The notes beneath the pieces were generated by a model. That model saw nothing but the letters and a program-made list of their open reading frames with translations, did no database searches and was not told where the DNA came from. A stretch of DNA of 64,000 nucleotides, taken from contig NZ_JACHNC010000001.1 of assembly GCF_014205215.1 (NCBI RefSeq), positions 7,746,501 through 7,810,500 of the forward strand, read 5' to 3'. The position numbers and the translations under genes were made by a program. Source of the stretch: Actinoplanes lobatus. GTDB taxonomy: Bacteria; Actinomycetota; Actinomycetes; Mycobacteriales; Micromonosporaceae. Shown piece by piece: positions 1-7,479 of the stretch; position 1 is the stretch's first letter; each line of letters begins with the position of its first letter.

Positions 1-132
1 CTGCACCACACCGACCCGAAACTGCGCACCGACCCCCTGCCGGTCAAAGCCACCACCGCCATGCGCCTGGCCGCCGACCCCCTGCACGACCAATGGACCC
101 ACCTACCCAACCCGATGGCCGCATTCGCCTGA
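1..132 (+). CDS. NIS siderophore synthetase (IucA/IucC family), C-terminal end only
   Basis: Only the last 43 codons are in the window; the frame is open from base 1 to the TGA at 130-132. The tail contains KATTAMRLAADPLHDQW and ends shortly after an NP pair. This matches the FhuF-like C-terminal end of IucA/IucC synthetases, where a (K)A-x-x-x-MRL segment precedes a final NP motif; the next gene has the same arrangement (KALVRMRL, then NPL near its end). Enzymes of this family use ATP to join citrate or another carboxylate to an amine or alcohol in siderophore assembly. The next gene starts 24 bases later on the same strand, so an operon is likely. The family call rests on a short tail, and the N-terminal catalytic part cannot be seen. 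Confidence 0.72.
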   Translation: MHHTDPKLRTDPLPVKATTAMRLAADPLHDQWTHLPNPMAAFA

Positions 133-156
133 GCCACCCCGCGAAAAGGACCACCC

Positions 157-1722
157 ATGATCCGCATCGCCACCGCCGCGGCCCACACCGAAGCCGCCCT
201 CACCGTCCACGCACCCCACCTCGTCGACGGCTTCCTCAACCACCTGCCCCACGCCGCCGACACCGTCGGCCGCCGCCTGCGCGCCGCCCTCGTCCGCGAA
301 AACCTCACCCCACAGACCACCGGCGGCCGCACCCACGCCTTCCACCGCGTCGAATACCCGACCGCCGGCGTCGACGACCCCGTCGACCTGCTCACCGGCA
401 TCGACACCACCGGCACCATGACCGCCGAGATCCGCAACGCCGTCCTCAACCTCGCCGTCGCCCTCGCCCGCTACGACGCGCGCATCCCCGCCGACGCCGA
501 CCCCGACACCACCGCCATCCACCTGGAACGCCTCGCCGTCGCCGGCCACAACCTGCACCCCTGCGGCCGCACCCGCCTCGGCTGGGACACCGCCGACGTC
601 CTCGCCCACGACCTCGAAGCCGGCCACACCGCCATCCGCTTCATCGCCGTCCAAGACCACGCCCACCTCGGCGACGACCTCAGCACCTGGCTCAACCTGC
701 CGCAAGCACCCCCCGGCTACCGGATCCAACCCGTCCACGCCTGGCAACACGACACCGTCCTGCACCGCTACACCGACCTGTTCACCGACGGCACGCTGCG
801 CCGCATCGACGGCCACCTCGACGCCATCCCCACCGCCGCCCTGCGCACCCTCCTGCTCCCCGGCGGCACCTACCTCAAAGTCAGCCTCGACATCCAGGTC
901 ACCTCCACCCGCCGCAACATCAGCGTCGCCTCCACCCGCAACGGCCCCGCCCTCTCCCACCTCCTGCACAAACTCGTCGACGACGACCCCGACGGCCACC
1001 GCCTGATCCTCATGACCGAAACCGCCGGCGCCGCCGTACCCGCCGGATCCGGCCGCGACCTGTCCGCCATCACCCGCACCGGCCTCACCGGCCGCCTCCA
1101 ACCCGGCGAACACGCCATCCCCGGCGGCGCCCTGCCCGCCTACGACCCCGCCACCCACACCACCGTCCTCGCCGGCCTCGTCGACGCCACCGGCGGCAAC
1201 CCCGCCACCTGGCTCACCGACTACACCCGCCTCCTGCTCCCCCCACTACTGCGGCTCGCCACCCACGGCATCGCCCTCGAAGCCCACCTCCAGAACTGCC
1301 TGCCCACCTTCCTCGGCGGACACCCCCACCGCCTCGCCCTACGCGACTTCGCCGGCCTACGCCTGCACCCCGGCCGCCTCCACCAGGCCGGCCACACCAT
1401 CGACCTGTGGCCCGGCAGCGTCATCACCACCGACGACACCGAAATCCTGCGCGCCAAACTCGGCTACACCGCACTCCAGGCCCACCTCGGCGAACTCGTC
1501 ATCCGCCTCGGCGAAACCCACAACCTCGACGAAAACCACGCCTGGCGGCTCATCCGCGCCGTCGTCGACGAAACCTACGACGCCCTCGGCACCCACCCCC
1601 ACGCCACCGCCGACCACACCTGGCTCACCGCCCCCACCGTCCCCCACAAGGCACTCGTGCGCATGCGCCTCGCCGGCACCGGCGACATCCACATCCCCGT
1701 GAAGAACCCGCTGCATGTCTGA
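157..1722 (+). CDS. NRPS-independent siderophore synthetase (IucA/IucC family)
   Basis: 521 aa, a little shorter than the usual 580-620 aa. Family hallmarks: GHNLHPCGRTRLGW at about residues 130-143 (nucleotide-binding loop, GHP-x-HP-x-x-K-x-R-x-G in the family, with Arg in place of the usual Lys), PVHAWQHD shortly after, PTAALRTLLLP near 225 followed by the LKVSLDIQVTSTRR strand, and KALVRMRL near the C-terminus. It should adenylate a carboxylate, typically citrate or a citryl intermediate, and condense it with an amine. AAAAGGA lies just upstream of the ATG. The stop overlaps the start of the downstream decarboxylase by 8 bases. With the partial gene upstream this makes at least two NIS synthetases in tandem, as in staphyloferrin B-type pathways; the actual product cannot be named. 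Confidence 0.9.
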   Translation: MIRIATAAAHTEAALTVHAPHLVDGFLNHLPHAADTVGRRLRAALVRENLTPQTTGGRTHAFHRVEYPTAGVDDPVDLLTGIDTTGTMTAEIRNAVLNLAVALARYDARIPADADPDTTAIHLERLAVAGHNLHPCGRTRLGWDTADVLAHDLEAGHTAIRFIAVQDHAHLGDDLSTWLNLPQAPPGYRIQPVHAWQHDTVLHRYTDLFTDGTLRRIDGHLDAIPTAALRTLLLPGGTYLKVSLDIQVTSTRRNISVASTRNGPALSHLLHKLVDDDPDGHRLILMTETAGAAVPAGSGRDLSAITRTGLTGRLQPGEHAIPGGALPAYDPATHTTVLAGLVDATGGNPATWLTDYTRLLLPPLLRLATHGIALEAHLQNCLPTFLGGHPHRLALRDFAGLRLHPGRLHQAGHTIDLWPGSVITTDDTEILRAKLGYTALQAHLGELVIRLGETHNLDENHAWRLIRAVVDETYDALGTHPHATADHTWLTAPTVPHKALVRMRLAGTGDIHIPVKNPLHV

Positions 1723-2839
1723 CCACGACGACCTGCTGCGCCAACTGCCGGCACCCCGCTGCGCCTACCTCTACGACACCCGGGCCCTGCGCGCACGCGC
1801 CACCCTGCTGCGAGCCGCGCTTCCCGCCAGAACCACATTCCTGTACGCGGTGAAAGCCAACGGACACCCGCACGTCGTCCGTACCCTCGCCGAGGCCTGC
1901 GACGGTCTGGAAGTCGCCTCCGGAGGCGAACTCGCCCTGGCCGTCCAAGCCGGCGCCCGCCGCATCGCCTTCGGCGGCCCCGCCAAAACCGACACCGAAC
2001 TCGCCGCCGCCACCCAGGCCGGCGCCCTCATCAACGTCGAAAGCGCCCACGAACTACGCCGCCTCGCCGCCCTCGGCCACCGCGGCGACATCTGCCTGCG
2101 CATCAACCGGGCCGGCCCCGCCCTGTCCGGCAGCCACACCATGACCGGCGTCCCCACCCCGTTCGGCATCGACGAAACCCAACTCCCCGACATCCTCGAA
2201 AACCTGCCCGACGGACTCCAGGTCATCGGCTTCCACCTGCACGCCGTCTCCAACAACCTCGACGGCCACGCGCACGCCGCCTTCCTCACCGAAGCGATCG
2301 GCTGGTCCCTCAAAACCGCGCATCGGTACGGGCTGAGCATCCGCATCGTCAACGCCGGCGGAGGACTCGGCATCGACTACCAGTCCGACCAGTCGATCGA
2401 CCTCAGCCCACTGGCCTCAGTGACAGTCCCCGACAGCCTGGAACTGATCCTCGAACCCGGCCGCTGGCTCACCGCCGACGCAGGCTGGTACGCCACCGAA
2501 GTCCTCGACCTCAAAACCACCCACGGCCGCACCTTCGCCGTCCTCCGCGGCGGCACCCACCACTTCCGGCTCCCCGCCGCCTGGGGCTACAGCCACCCCT
2601 TCACCGTCCTACCCGTCGACGACTGGCCCCACCCGTACCCCCGCCTGTCCGTCACCGACACCGAAGTCGACGCCGTCGGCGAACTCTGCACCCCCCGCGA
2701 CGTCCTCACCCGCGGCCAGCACATCACCCGGCTGCGCACCGGCGACCTACTCGTCTTCGCCCGCGCCGGCGCCTACGGCTGGGACATCTCCCACCACGAC
2801 TTCCTGCGCCACGACCCACCCACCTTCCTGACGATCTAA
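1715..2839 (+). CDS. PLP-dependent decarboxylase of the ornithine/diaminopimelate decarboxylase fold, siderophore type
   Basis: 374 aa, fold-type III (alanine-racemase-like barrel). The PLP lysine sits in YAVKANGHP (Lys47), followed by GLEVASGGE, the phosphate-binding region GFHLHAVSNN (about 172-181), EPGRWLTADAG (about 247) and GELCTPRDVL (about 322-331), whose Cys and Asp are the substrate-site pair of this family. It overlaps the upstream NIS synthetase by 8 bases, so the two are translationally coupled. By analogy with SbnH or PvsE-type enzymes in NIS pathways, it probably decarboxylates an amino-acid precursor or a citryl-amino-acid intermediate rather than serving lysine synthesis. Substrate assignment is inference. 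A primary LysA is possible but unlikely given the neighbours. Confidence 0.85.
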   Translation: MSDHDDLLRQLPAPRCAYLYDTRALRARATLLRAALPARTTFLYAVKANGHPHVVRTLAEACDGLEVASGGELALAVQAGARRIAFGGPAKTDTELAAATQAGALINVESAHELRRLAALGHRGDICLRINRAGPALSGSHTMTGVPTPFGIDETQLPDILENLPDGLQVIGFHLHAVSNNLDGHAHAAFLTEAIGWSLKTAHRYGLSIRIVNAGGGLGIDYQSDQSIDLSPLASVTVPDSLELILEPGRWLTADAGWYATEVLDLKTTHGRTFAVLRGGTHHFRLPAAWGYSHPFTVLPVDDWPHPYPRLSVTDTEVDAVGELCTPRDVLTRGQHITRLRTGDLLVFARAGAYGWDISHHDFLRHDPPTFLTI

Positions 2840-2846
2840 GGGTCAC

Positions 2847-2883
2847 CGCCTCCGGGAACTCTCCGGGTCCCCACCCGGAGGCG
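2847..2883. terminator. Two mutually exclusive hairpins after the siderophore operon
   Basis: A 10-bp stem (CGCCTCCGGG 2847-2856 with CCCGGAGGCG 2874-2883) overlaps a tighter 8-bp hairpin (CTCCGGGT 2861-2868, loop CCCC, ACCCGGAG 2873-2880). Both use the same right arm, so only one can form at a time. There is no U-tract, which is common in high-GC actinobacteria. The structure lies between the decarboxylase stop and the next gene, so it could be a terminator or an attenuator-like switch. Confidence 0.55.
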
Positions 2884-2915
2884 CCCCAGGGCCCACCACC
2901 ACCAGGATCGTCCAC

Positions 2916-3494
2916 ATGACACGCGCCGCACTCCTGCTCGGCCCCCTCGCCATGACCGCCTACGGAATCACCCGCATCATCGGCCGACTCGACGACCAGT
3001 ACGGCCCCGGCGCCGACTGGCAACTCGCCCACCTCTTCGGCCTCGCCGGCATGCTCCTGTTCATCCCGATCATCTGGCACCTGCGCGCCCACACCCGCCC
3101 CGGCCCACTACGCGAAACCGTCACCGCCGCCACCCTGCTCGGCCTGACCGCCTCGATCATCCAGTTCAGCGCCGACATCACCCAGGCCGCCATCGCCGCC
3201 GACCGCACCGAACTCGTCACCCTGCAGCACGGCTTCACCGACCTGCCCGGCATCCAACTCGCCATCTACGACATCGGCCCGCAACTGTTCTTCATCGGCA
3301 TCGTCATCCTCGCCGCCCTCACCAAACCACTGCCCTGGTGGAGCCCCGTCCTCCTGCTCACCGCCGTCCTGCTCGCCGCCGTCGACCTCAACCTGCTCCC
3401 ACTCACCGGCCTGCTCATGCTCGCCGCCCTCCACCCCCTCACCCGCCGCCGCCCGGTAGGCAGCGCCGCCACGCCCGCCCCCGCCACCCGTTAG
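2916..3494 (+). CDS. Multi-pass membrane protein, unknown function
   Basis: 192 aa with about five to six hydrophobic segments (LLGPLAMTAYGI, LFGLAGMLLFIPIIW, AATLLGLTASII, LFFIGIVILAAL, VLLLTAVLLAAV, LTGLLMLAAL) and a basic C-terminus. AGGA lies about 8 bases upstream of the ATG. It follows the siderophore genes on the same strand by 76 bases, but the hairpins between them leave it uncertain whether it belongs to that operon. No transporter motif is visible. The last 56 bases overlap the far end of the convergent MerR reading frame. Confidence 0.7.
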   Translation: MTRAALLLGPLAMTAYGITRIIGRLDDQYGPGADWQLAHLFGLAGMLLFIPIIWHLRAHTRPGPLRETVTAATLLGLTASIIQFSADITQAAIAADRTELVTLQHGFTDLPGIQLAIYDIGPQLFFIGIVILAALTKPLPWWSPVLLLTAVLLAAVDLNLLPLTGLLMLAALHPLTRRRPVGSAATPAPATR

Positions 3495-4629
3495 GCCGCA
3501 CCCCCGCTTCCGCGCCGCCCATCCCGCGATCTCCACCCGTCCGCAGGACTGGCGCAAAACCCAAAGCGCGGCGATCTTGGACGTTTGACCACCCGACGAG
3601 GTGGTCAAACGTCCAAGATCGCCGCGCTTTTCGCACTTCAGAGCGGGCGCTGCAACAACGTCCCCGCAACAACGCCACCGCCCGGTCACCGTCACCCGCC
3701 AACTCCTCCAAAAGCCCCCGCGCGACATCCCCCGGCAACTCCGCCAACGCCTGCACCAACCGAATCCGCACCGCCTGATCCCCGGCATGAGCCGCCAACT
3801 CACCAGCCAACGCCGAAACGATCCCCGCCACGTGCCCGGCCCCCGCCAACCCACCCAGAACCTCAGCCGCCTCCACATCATTCACACCATCGACCACCAT
3901 CCCGACCAGCACCGGAACCGCCGCCACCACACCCCGCGACCCCAACGCCAACGCCGCCGGCCCCCGCACCGACACCTCCACATCACCGAGCGCATCCACC
4001 AACACCGCCACCACCTCATCACCCGGCATCTCACCCAGCGCCACCACCGCCCGCCGCCGCACCACCGCATCCTCCGACGACACCCCCACCGCCAGGCTCG
4101 ACACCCCCTCACCACCGGAACGCGCCAACGCCCACCGCAACGCACCCGCCACATTCGGATCCGCCTCGGCCAGCACCGCCCCCGCCAGTAACTCCACCGG
4201 CACCGCCACATCCTCACCAGCCAAAACCGCCTGCTGCCGCCGCGCCGCATCCGGCGACCCCAACCCCCGCATCAACTCCACGATCCGCAACACATCCGGC
4301 CACCCCGCAGGCGACGACGCATCCACCGCACGAAGCCGCTCCAACAGCTCCCGCTCCCGCCGCACCCGATCCTCAGCCCACCGGATCAACTCACCGATCA
4401 ACACCGCCGGCTCGAACCCCGGATCCTCCAGCGCCTGCCCCACCTGCCGCAACGACAACCCCAACGACCGCAACGCCTCCACCTCGAAAATCCGCCGCAG
4501 ATCCTCCGCCCGATACTCCCGATACCCACCCACCGTCCGCCCGGTCGGCCGCACCAACCCCAGAGACTCGTAATGGCGCAGCATCCGGGAACTAACCCCC
4601 GAACGCCGCGCCACCTCACCGATCAACAC
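3439..4629 (-). CDS. MerR-family regulator fused to HEAT-like repeats
   Basis: The N-terminus is a clear MerR winged-helix domain: LIGEVARRSGVSSRMLRHYE followed by GLVRPTGRTVGGYREY and the LGLSLRQVGQAL helix (residues 1-75). Instead of a normal effector domain, the rest is Ala/Leu/Val-rich HEAT-like helical repeats (ALRWALARS, AVVALGEMPGDE, AALALGSRGVVAAVPVL, LVQALAELPGD). The GTG start lies 3 bases after the stop of the upstream HEAT gene, so the two form one operon read right to left. The annotated end is uncertain: the frame runs through the palindrome at 3563-3630 and into the convergent gene, giving a non-HEAT tail of about 70 residues. The ancestral stop was probably before the palindrome, and its insertion likely extended the protein. 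Effector unknown. Confidence 0.82.
   Translation of the reverse strand: MLIGEVARRSGVSSRMLRHYESLGLVRPTGRTVGGYREYRAEDLRRIFEVEALRSLGLSLRQVGQALEDPGFEPAVLIGELIRWAEDRVRRERELLERLRAVDASSPAGWPDVLRIVELMRGLGSPDAARRQQAVLAGEDVAVPVELLAGAVLAEADPNVAGALRWALARSGGEGVSSLAVGVSSEDAVVRRRAVVALGEMPGDEVVAVLVDALGDVEVSVRGPAALALGSRGVVAAVPVLVGMVVDGVNDVEAAEVLGGLAGAGHVAGIVSALAGELAAHAGDQAVRIRLVQALAELPGDVARGLLEELAGDGDRAVALLRGRCCSARSEVRKARRSWTFDHLVGWSNVQDRRALGFAPVLRTGGDRGMGGAEAGVRPNGWRGRAWRRCLPGGGG
3563..3630. repeat. Perfect 31-bp-arm palindrome with 6-nt loop
   Basis: Bases 3563-3593 are exactly complementary to 3600-3630, with CGACGA as the loop. The core of the left arm is GATCTTGGACGTTTGACCA, and the outer arm ends are A/T runs (AAA...TTT). 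It sits between two convergent genes and inside the 3' extension of the MerR frame. The segments CTTGGACGTTT and CCAAGATCGCC recur in the 83-bp array at 48971-49190, so this is a member of a genomic repeat family. It could act as a bidirectional terminator or be a miniature mobile repeat. Confidence 0.9.
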
Positions 4630-4632
4630 CCG

Positions 4633-5253
4633 CTACCCCAAAGCCATGATCCGCGTCGCCTCATGAACAGCCGCATCGAAACCCACCTCCGGGTCCCGCA
4701 ACAACACCCCCGTCGCCGCCGCATGCTCCCGCACCGCCTCATCCACACTCCCCATCGCGGCCTCCAGCACCGGCTCGACCACCGAACCCAACCCGACCAG
4801 CGCCCGGCTCAAACTCAACCGCCGCTCCCGGTCCCCACGCCCGAACTCCCGGACCAACTCCCCCGCGAGCCGCTCACCTTCCCCCTCGGGGACCAGCGCC
4901 ACCGCCGTACGCCACGCCGCCCGCGCCACCTCATCGTCCCCGTCATGCAGCAACGCCCCGGAAACCACCGGATACACACTCCGGTCCCCGATCTTCGACA
5001 ACGTGTGCAGAGCCTGACTCCGCGCCTGAGCAACCGAAGACCCCAACTCCACCACCAACCGCGGCACCGTCACCTCAGCCGGCAACCGCGTCAACGCCCA
5101 CGTGAGCATGTCCCGCACGAAGAAATCCGGCTCCACCGCACACCGCCCCACCAGCGCCTCCAACAGCCCCGGCTCCGCACTCGTCCCCGCAGCCATCACC
5201 GCCCGCAACCGCACCGACGACGCCGCCGCACCCAACCCATCAACAATGCCCAT
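4633..5253 (-). CDS. HEAT-repeat protein, first gene of the MerR operon
   Basis: 206 aa built of HEAT-like helical pairs (RLRAVMAAGTSAEPGLLEAL, LTWALTRLPAEVTVPRLV, QALHTLSKIGDRSVYPVV, AAWRTAVALVPEGEGERL). The ATG at 5253 is preferred to a TTG at 5265, because the latter lies inside the predicted -10 box. With the promoter at 5260-5290 the transcript would begin at or next to this ATG, so it may be leaderless. The MerR-HEAT gene follows 3 bases downstream. The pair looks as if one HEAT scaffold was split between a free protein and a DNA-binding fusion, which suggests that the two proteins bind each other or a common partner. That is inference. Confidence 0.8.
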   Translation of the reverse strand: MGIVDGLGAAASSVRLRAVMAAGTSAEPGLLEALVGRCAVEPDFFVRDMLTWALTRLPAEVTVPRLVVELGSSVAQARSQALHTLSKIGDRSVYPVVSGALLHDGDDEVARAAWRTAVALVPEGEGERLAGELVREFGRGDRERRLSLSRALVGLGSVVEPVLEAAMGSVDEAVREHAAATGVLLRDPEVGFDAAVHEATRIMALG

Positions 5254-5259
5254 ACACCC

Positions 5260-5290
5260 AGTCAAGACGTTGCCACAGTGTCAAGGTCAA
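5260..5290 (-). promoter_or_regulatory. MerR-type promoter/operator with 19-bp spacer
   Basis: Read on the minus strand: -35 TTGACC (5290-5285), exactly 19 bases, then TTGACT as a -10 (5265-5260). The overlong 19-bp spacer is the hallmark of MerR-controlled promoters. The spacer carries an imperfect dyad (ACCTTGAC, 5 nt, GGCAACGT; 6 of 8 positions symmetric), as in MerR-family operators. It drives the HEAT/MerR-HEAT operon, so autoregulation is expected. Confidence 0.72.
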
Positions 5291-5339
5291 GGCGTACGGT
5301 TACCCTCCCGCTGCCTCCCCGACCCGAAGGGCGCACCAG

Positions 5340-6914
5340 ATGCCCGACGAAGACGACCCCCTCGCCGACGCGGAACGCATCTTCCAGGCCTACGTCACCT
5401 CCGGCGGCGCGGACGCCCACGAACTCCCCCGAGCCGCCCACCACTACCGGCACGCACTGACAACACTGCCCAACGACCACCCCCTGCGCCCGCCGGTGAC
5501 CGCGAACCTGATGGCCTGCCTCCGCGCCCTCTTCCTGACCAGCGCCGACCCCACCCACCTCGACGACGCGATCACACTCGGCCGGCAACAACTCGACCAG
5601 GCCGGACCGACGGCACCACTCCCACTCGCCTTCCACACCAGCCTGGCCGGCGTCCACAACGCCCGATTCCAGCACACCCAGGACCTGGCCGACCTGGACG
5701 CCACCCTGAACCACCTGCACGCCGCCGCCGACCTGGCCCGCCACACCGAACCCGGCATGCTCCCCGCACTCCGATCCAACCTGGCCTTCACGCTACGACT
5801 GCGCTACGACATCACCCGCAACCACGACAACCTCGACGAAGCGATCACCCTCGCCCGCAGCGCCCACCAGGACGCACCCGCCGCCGTCCGCCCCAAAATC
5901 GCCTACATGCTCAGCTCGATCCACATGCTCCGCCACCGCGACCTCGGCACTCGCACCGACCTCGACGAGGCACTGCACCTCGCCATCGACGTCGTCGACC
6001 ACACCCGGCAGGACCACCCCGAATACAGCGGCTACCTGGCACACCTCGCCGCCCTCGAAGTCGAACACCACCAGCGCACCCACGACCCACAGTCCCGCGA
6101 ACGCGCGGCCGCCCACTACGAACGACTCCTCGACCTACTCGACACCGCCCCCGCCATCCGCCCGATCGTCATCGCGAACTGGGCACAGATCCTCGAAACC
6201 GCCGAACGGCAACCCGGCGCGCTCGCCCTGGTCACCCGCATGCTCCCGGAACTCGAAGCAGCCGTCGAGGAAGCCCGCGGCAGCGCTCACCGCCCCGCAA
6301 CCCTCACCGCACTCGCCCGCGCCCACCTCGCCGTCCACGCCCTTCGCGGAACCCCGGAGAACCTGCACACCGCGATCACCTCGGCCGAGGAGGCCGTCGC
6401 CACGACCCCACCCGAACACCCCGACCACGCCGAACACTCGATCTCCGCCGCCGCCGCAAGACTCGCCCGCTGGTCCACCCGCGGCGACCACACCGACCTC
6501 GACCGGGCCGGCACACTCCTCACGGCCGCCGCGAACCACCCGACCGCCGCACCCGCCGTCCGAATCCAGGCGGCACACGCACTGATCGCCGCCCGCACGA
6601 CAGCCGACGACACCGCAGGCGCCGATCACGCCGCCCGGCAGGCCGTGGACCTGCTGCCGGCCGTCGCCTGGCCCGGCGTCCCACGGGCCGACCAGGAATT
6701 CCGGCTCGCCCAGGTCGCCGACGTCAGCAATGACGCCACCGCGGCCGTCCTCTCCGCCGGCCACCACTGCGGCGAGGCGGTCGAGATCAACGAGGCGGGC
6801 CGTGCCGTGCTCTGGGCCCACCTGCTGAATCAGCGCACCGACCTGGCAGCGGTCCACGCGGTCGCCCCACATCTCGCCACCGCGATGGCCCGGGTTCGCC
6901 GCGACCTCGCCTGA
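5340..6914 (+). CDS. TPR-repeat protein resembling the N-terminal part of TPR-CHAT proteins
   Basis: 524 aa made of TPR-like helical repeats, many carrying the LDEAI/LDEAL/LDRAG signature (HLDDAITLGRQQ, NLDEAITLARSAH, DLDEALHLAID, DLDRAGTLL). The final segment AVEINEAGRAVLWAHLLNQRTDL closely resembles the junction that in actinobacterial TPR-CHAT proteins leads into the caspase-like CHAT domain (E-x-GR-x-VLW-x-x-LL-x-x-R-x-DL). Here the protein stops about 30 residues later at RRDLA, so the peptidase domain is absent. GAAGG lies 8 bases before the ATG. It is divergent from the MerR/HEAT operon, with 86 bp between the starts. Family resemblance is from memory of the motif; function unknown. 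Confidence 0.75.
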   Translation: MPDEDDPLADAERIFQAYVTSGGADAHELPRAAHHYRHALTTLPNDHPLRPPVTANLMACLRALFLTSADPTHLDDAITLGRQQLDQAGPTAPLPLAFHTSLAGVHNARFQHTQDLADLDATLNHLHAAADLARHTEPGMLPALRSNLAFTLRLRYDITRNHDNLDEAITLARSAHQDAPAAVRPKIAYMLSSIHMLRHRDLGTRTDLDEALHLAIDVVDHTRQDHPEYSGYLAHLAALEVEHHQRTHDPQSRERAAAHYERLLDLLDTAPAIRPIVIANWAQILETAERQPGALALVTRMLPELEAAVEEARGSAHRPATLTALARAHLAVHALRGTPENLHTAITSAEEAVATTPPEHPDHAEHSISAAAARLARWSTRGDHTDLDRAGTLLTAAANHPTAAPAVRIQAAHALIAARTTADDTAGADHAARQAVDLLPAVAWPGVPRADQEFRLAQVADVSNDATAAVLSAGHHCGEAVEINEAGRAVLWAHLLNQRTDLAAVHAVAPHLATAMARVRRDLA

Positions 6915-6943
6915 CTCGATGACGGCCGTGATGGAATGCGGCC

Positions 6944-7402
6944 GTGCAACTGCGCCCCGAACTGCTGCCGCCCCGCATCCCGGCCGCACGCCTCGCCGAA
7001 CTCGCCGACGCCATCACCGCCATCGAGGACCGCCTCGAGCGCGGCGAGGATGCGACCACCCTGATCGAGGCGTTCAACGCCGACACCGACACCGACACCG
7101 GCTACGGCGAATACGACTTCCGCGGCTACCACTCCGCCCAGACGCTGGAGGAGTTCGCGCGCGAGGCGGCCCGGCCCTCGTTCCCGAAGGTCCCGGACAT
7201 CACCCGTGACGAGCTGGTGGAGATCGCCGAGCGGATTGTCGCCGTCGACCCGGACACCGACTTCTACGTGCACCTGTTCGAGACGAACACGGTCCGCCCG
7301 GCCGCCGTCTCCGTCTTCTACCACCCGCCGGAGCACCTCCAGCACGCGAGTGTCGCCGAGCTGGTGGACTTCATCCTCTCGTACCGGCCAATTGCTCTTT
7401 AG
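6944..7402 (+). CDS. Hypothetical protein, follows the TPR gene
   Basis: 152 aa, acidic, soluble, with GTG start 29 bases after the TPR gene. An N-terminal helical half (AELADAITAIEDRLERGEDATTLIEAFN) is followed by an acidic DTDTDTGYGEYDF turn and a C-terminal half with DELVEIAERIV and YVHLFETNTVRPAAVSVFYHPPEHL. Small acidic proteins of this shape often occur as immunity or hypothetical genes in actinobacteria, but I do not recognise the family. Same strand and close spacing suggest co-transcription with the truncated TPR gene. Confidence 0.65.
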   Translation: MQLRPELLPPRIPAARLAELADAITAIEDRLERGEDATTLIEAFNADTDTDTGYGEYDFRGYHSAQTLEEFAREAARPSFPKVPDITRDELVEIAERIVAVDPDTDFYVHLFETNTVRPAAVSVFYHPPEHLQHASVAELVDFILSYRPIAL

Positions 7403-7440
7403 GTGTTGTTGGCGAAGCCGTCCTTTGTGTTTTGGATTGG

Positions 7441-7456
7441 GTGCGGCTTGCCGCAC
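7441..7456. terminator. Short GC hairpin between convergent genes
   Basis: GTGCGGCTTGCCGCAC folds as a 6-bp stem with a CTTG loop (or 7 bp with TT). It lies between the 3' ends of a plus-strand and a minus-strand gene and is followed by the TAAGCC-TCCTAGGA motif, the same order as at 13444-13483. It is probably a bidirectional terminator. Confidence 0.5.
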
Positions 7457-7462
7457 TGCCGC

Positions 7463-7477
7463 TAAGCCATCCTAGGA
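7463..7477. repeat. Intergenic CCTAGG motif, copy A
   Basis: TAAGCCATCCTAGGA, one of four intergenic copies of a motif close to TA-R-GC-TCCTAGGA. Copy B differs from it at one base. It runs up to just before the stop codon (7480-7482) of the convergent APH gene and follows a GC hairpin. Confidence 0.5.
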
Positions 7478-7479
7478 TT

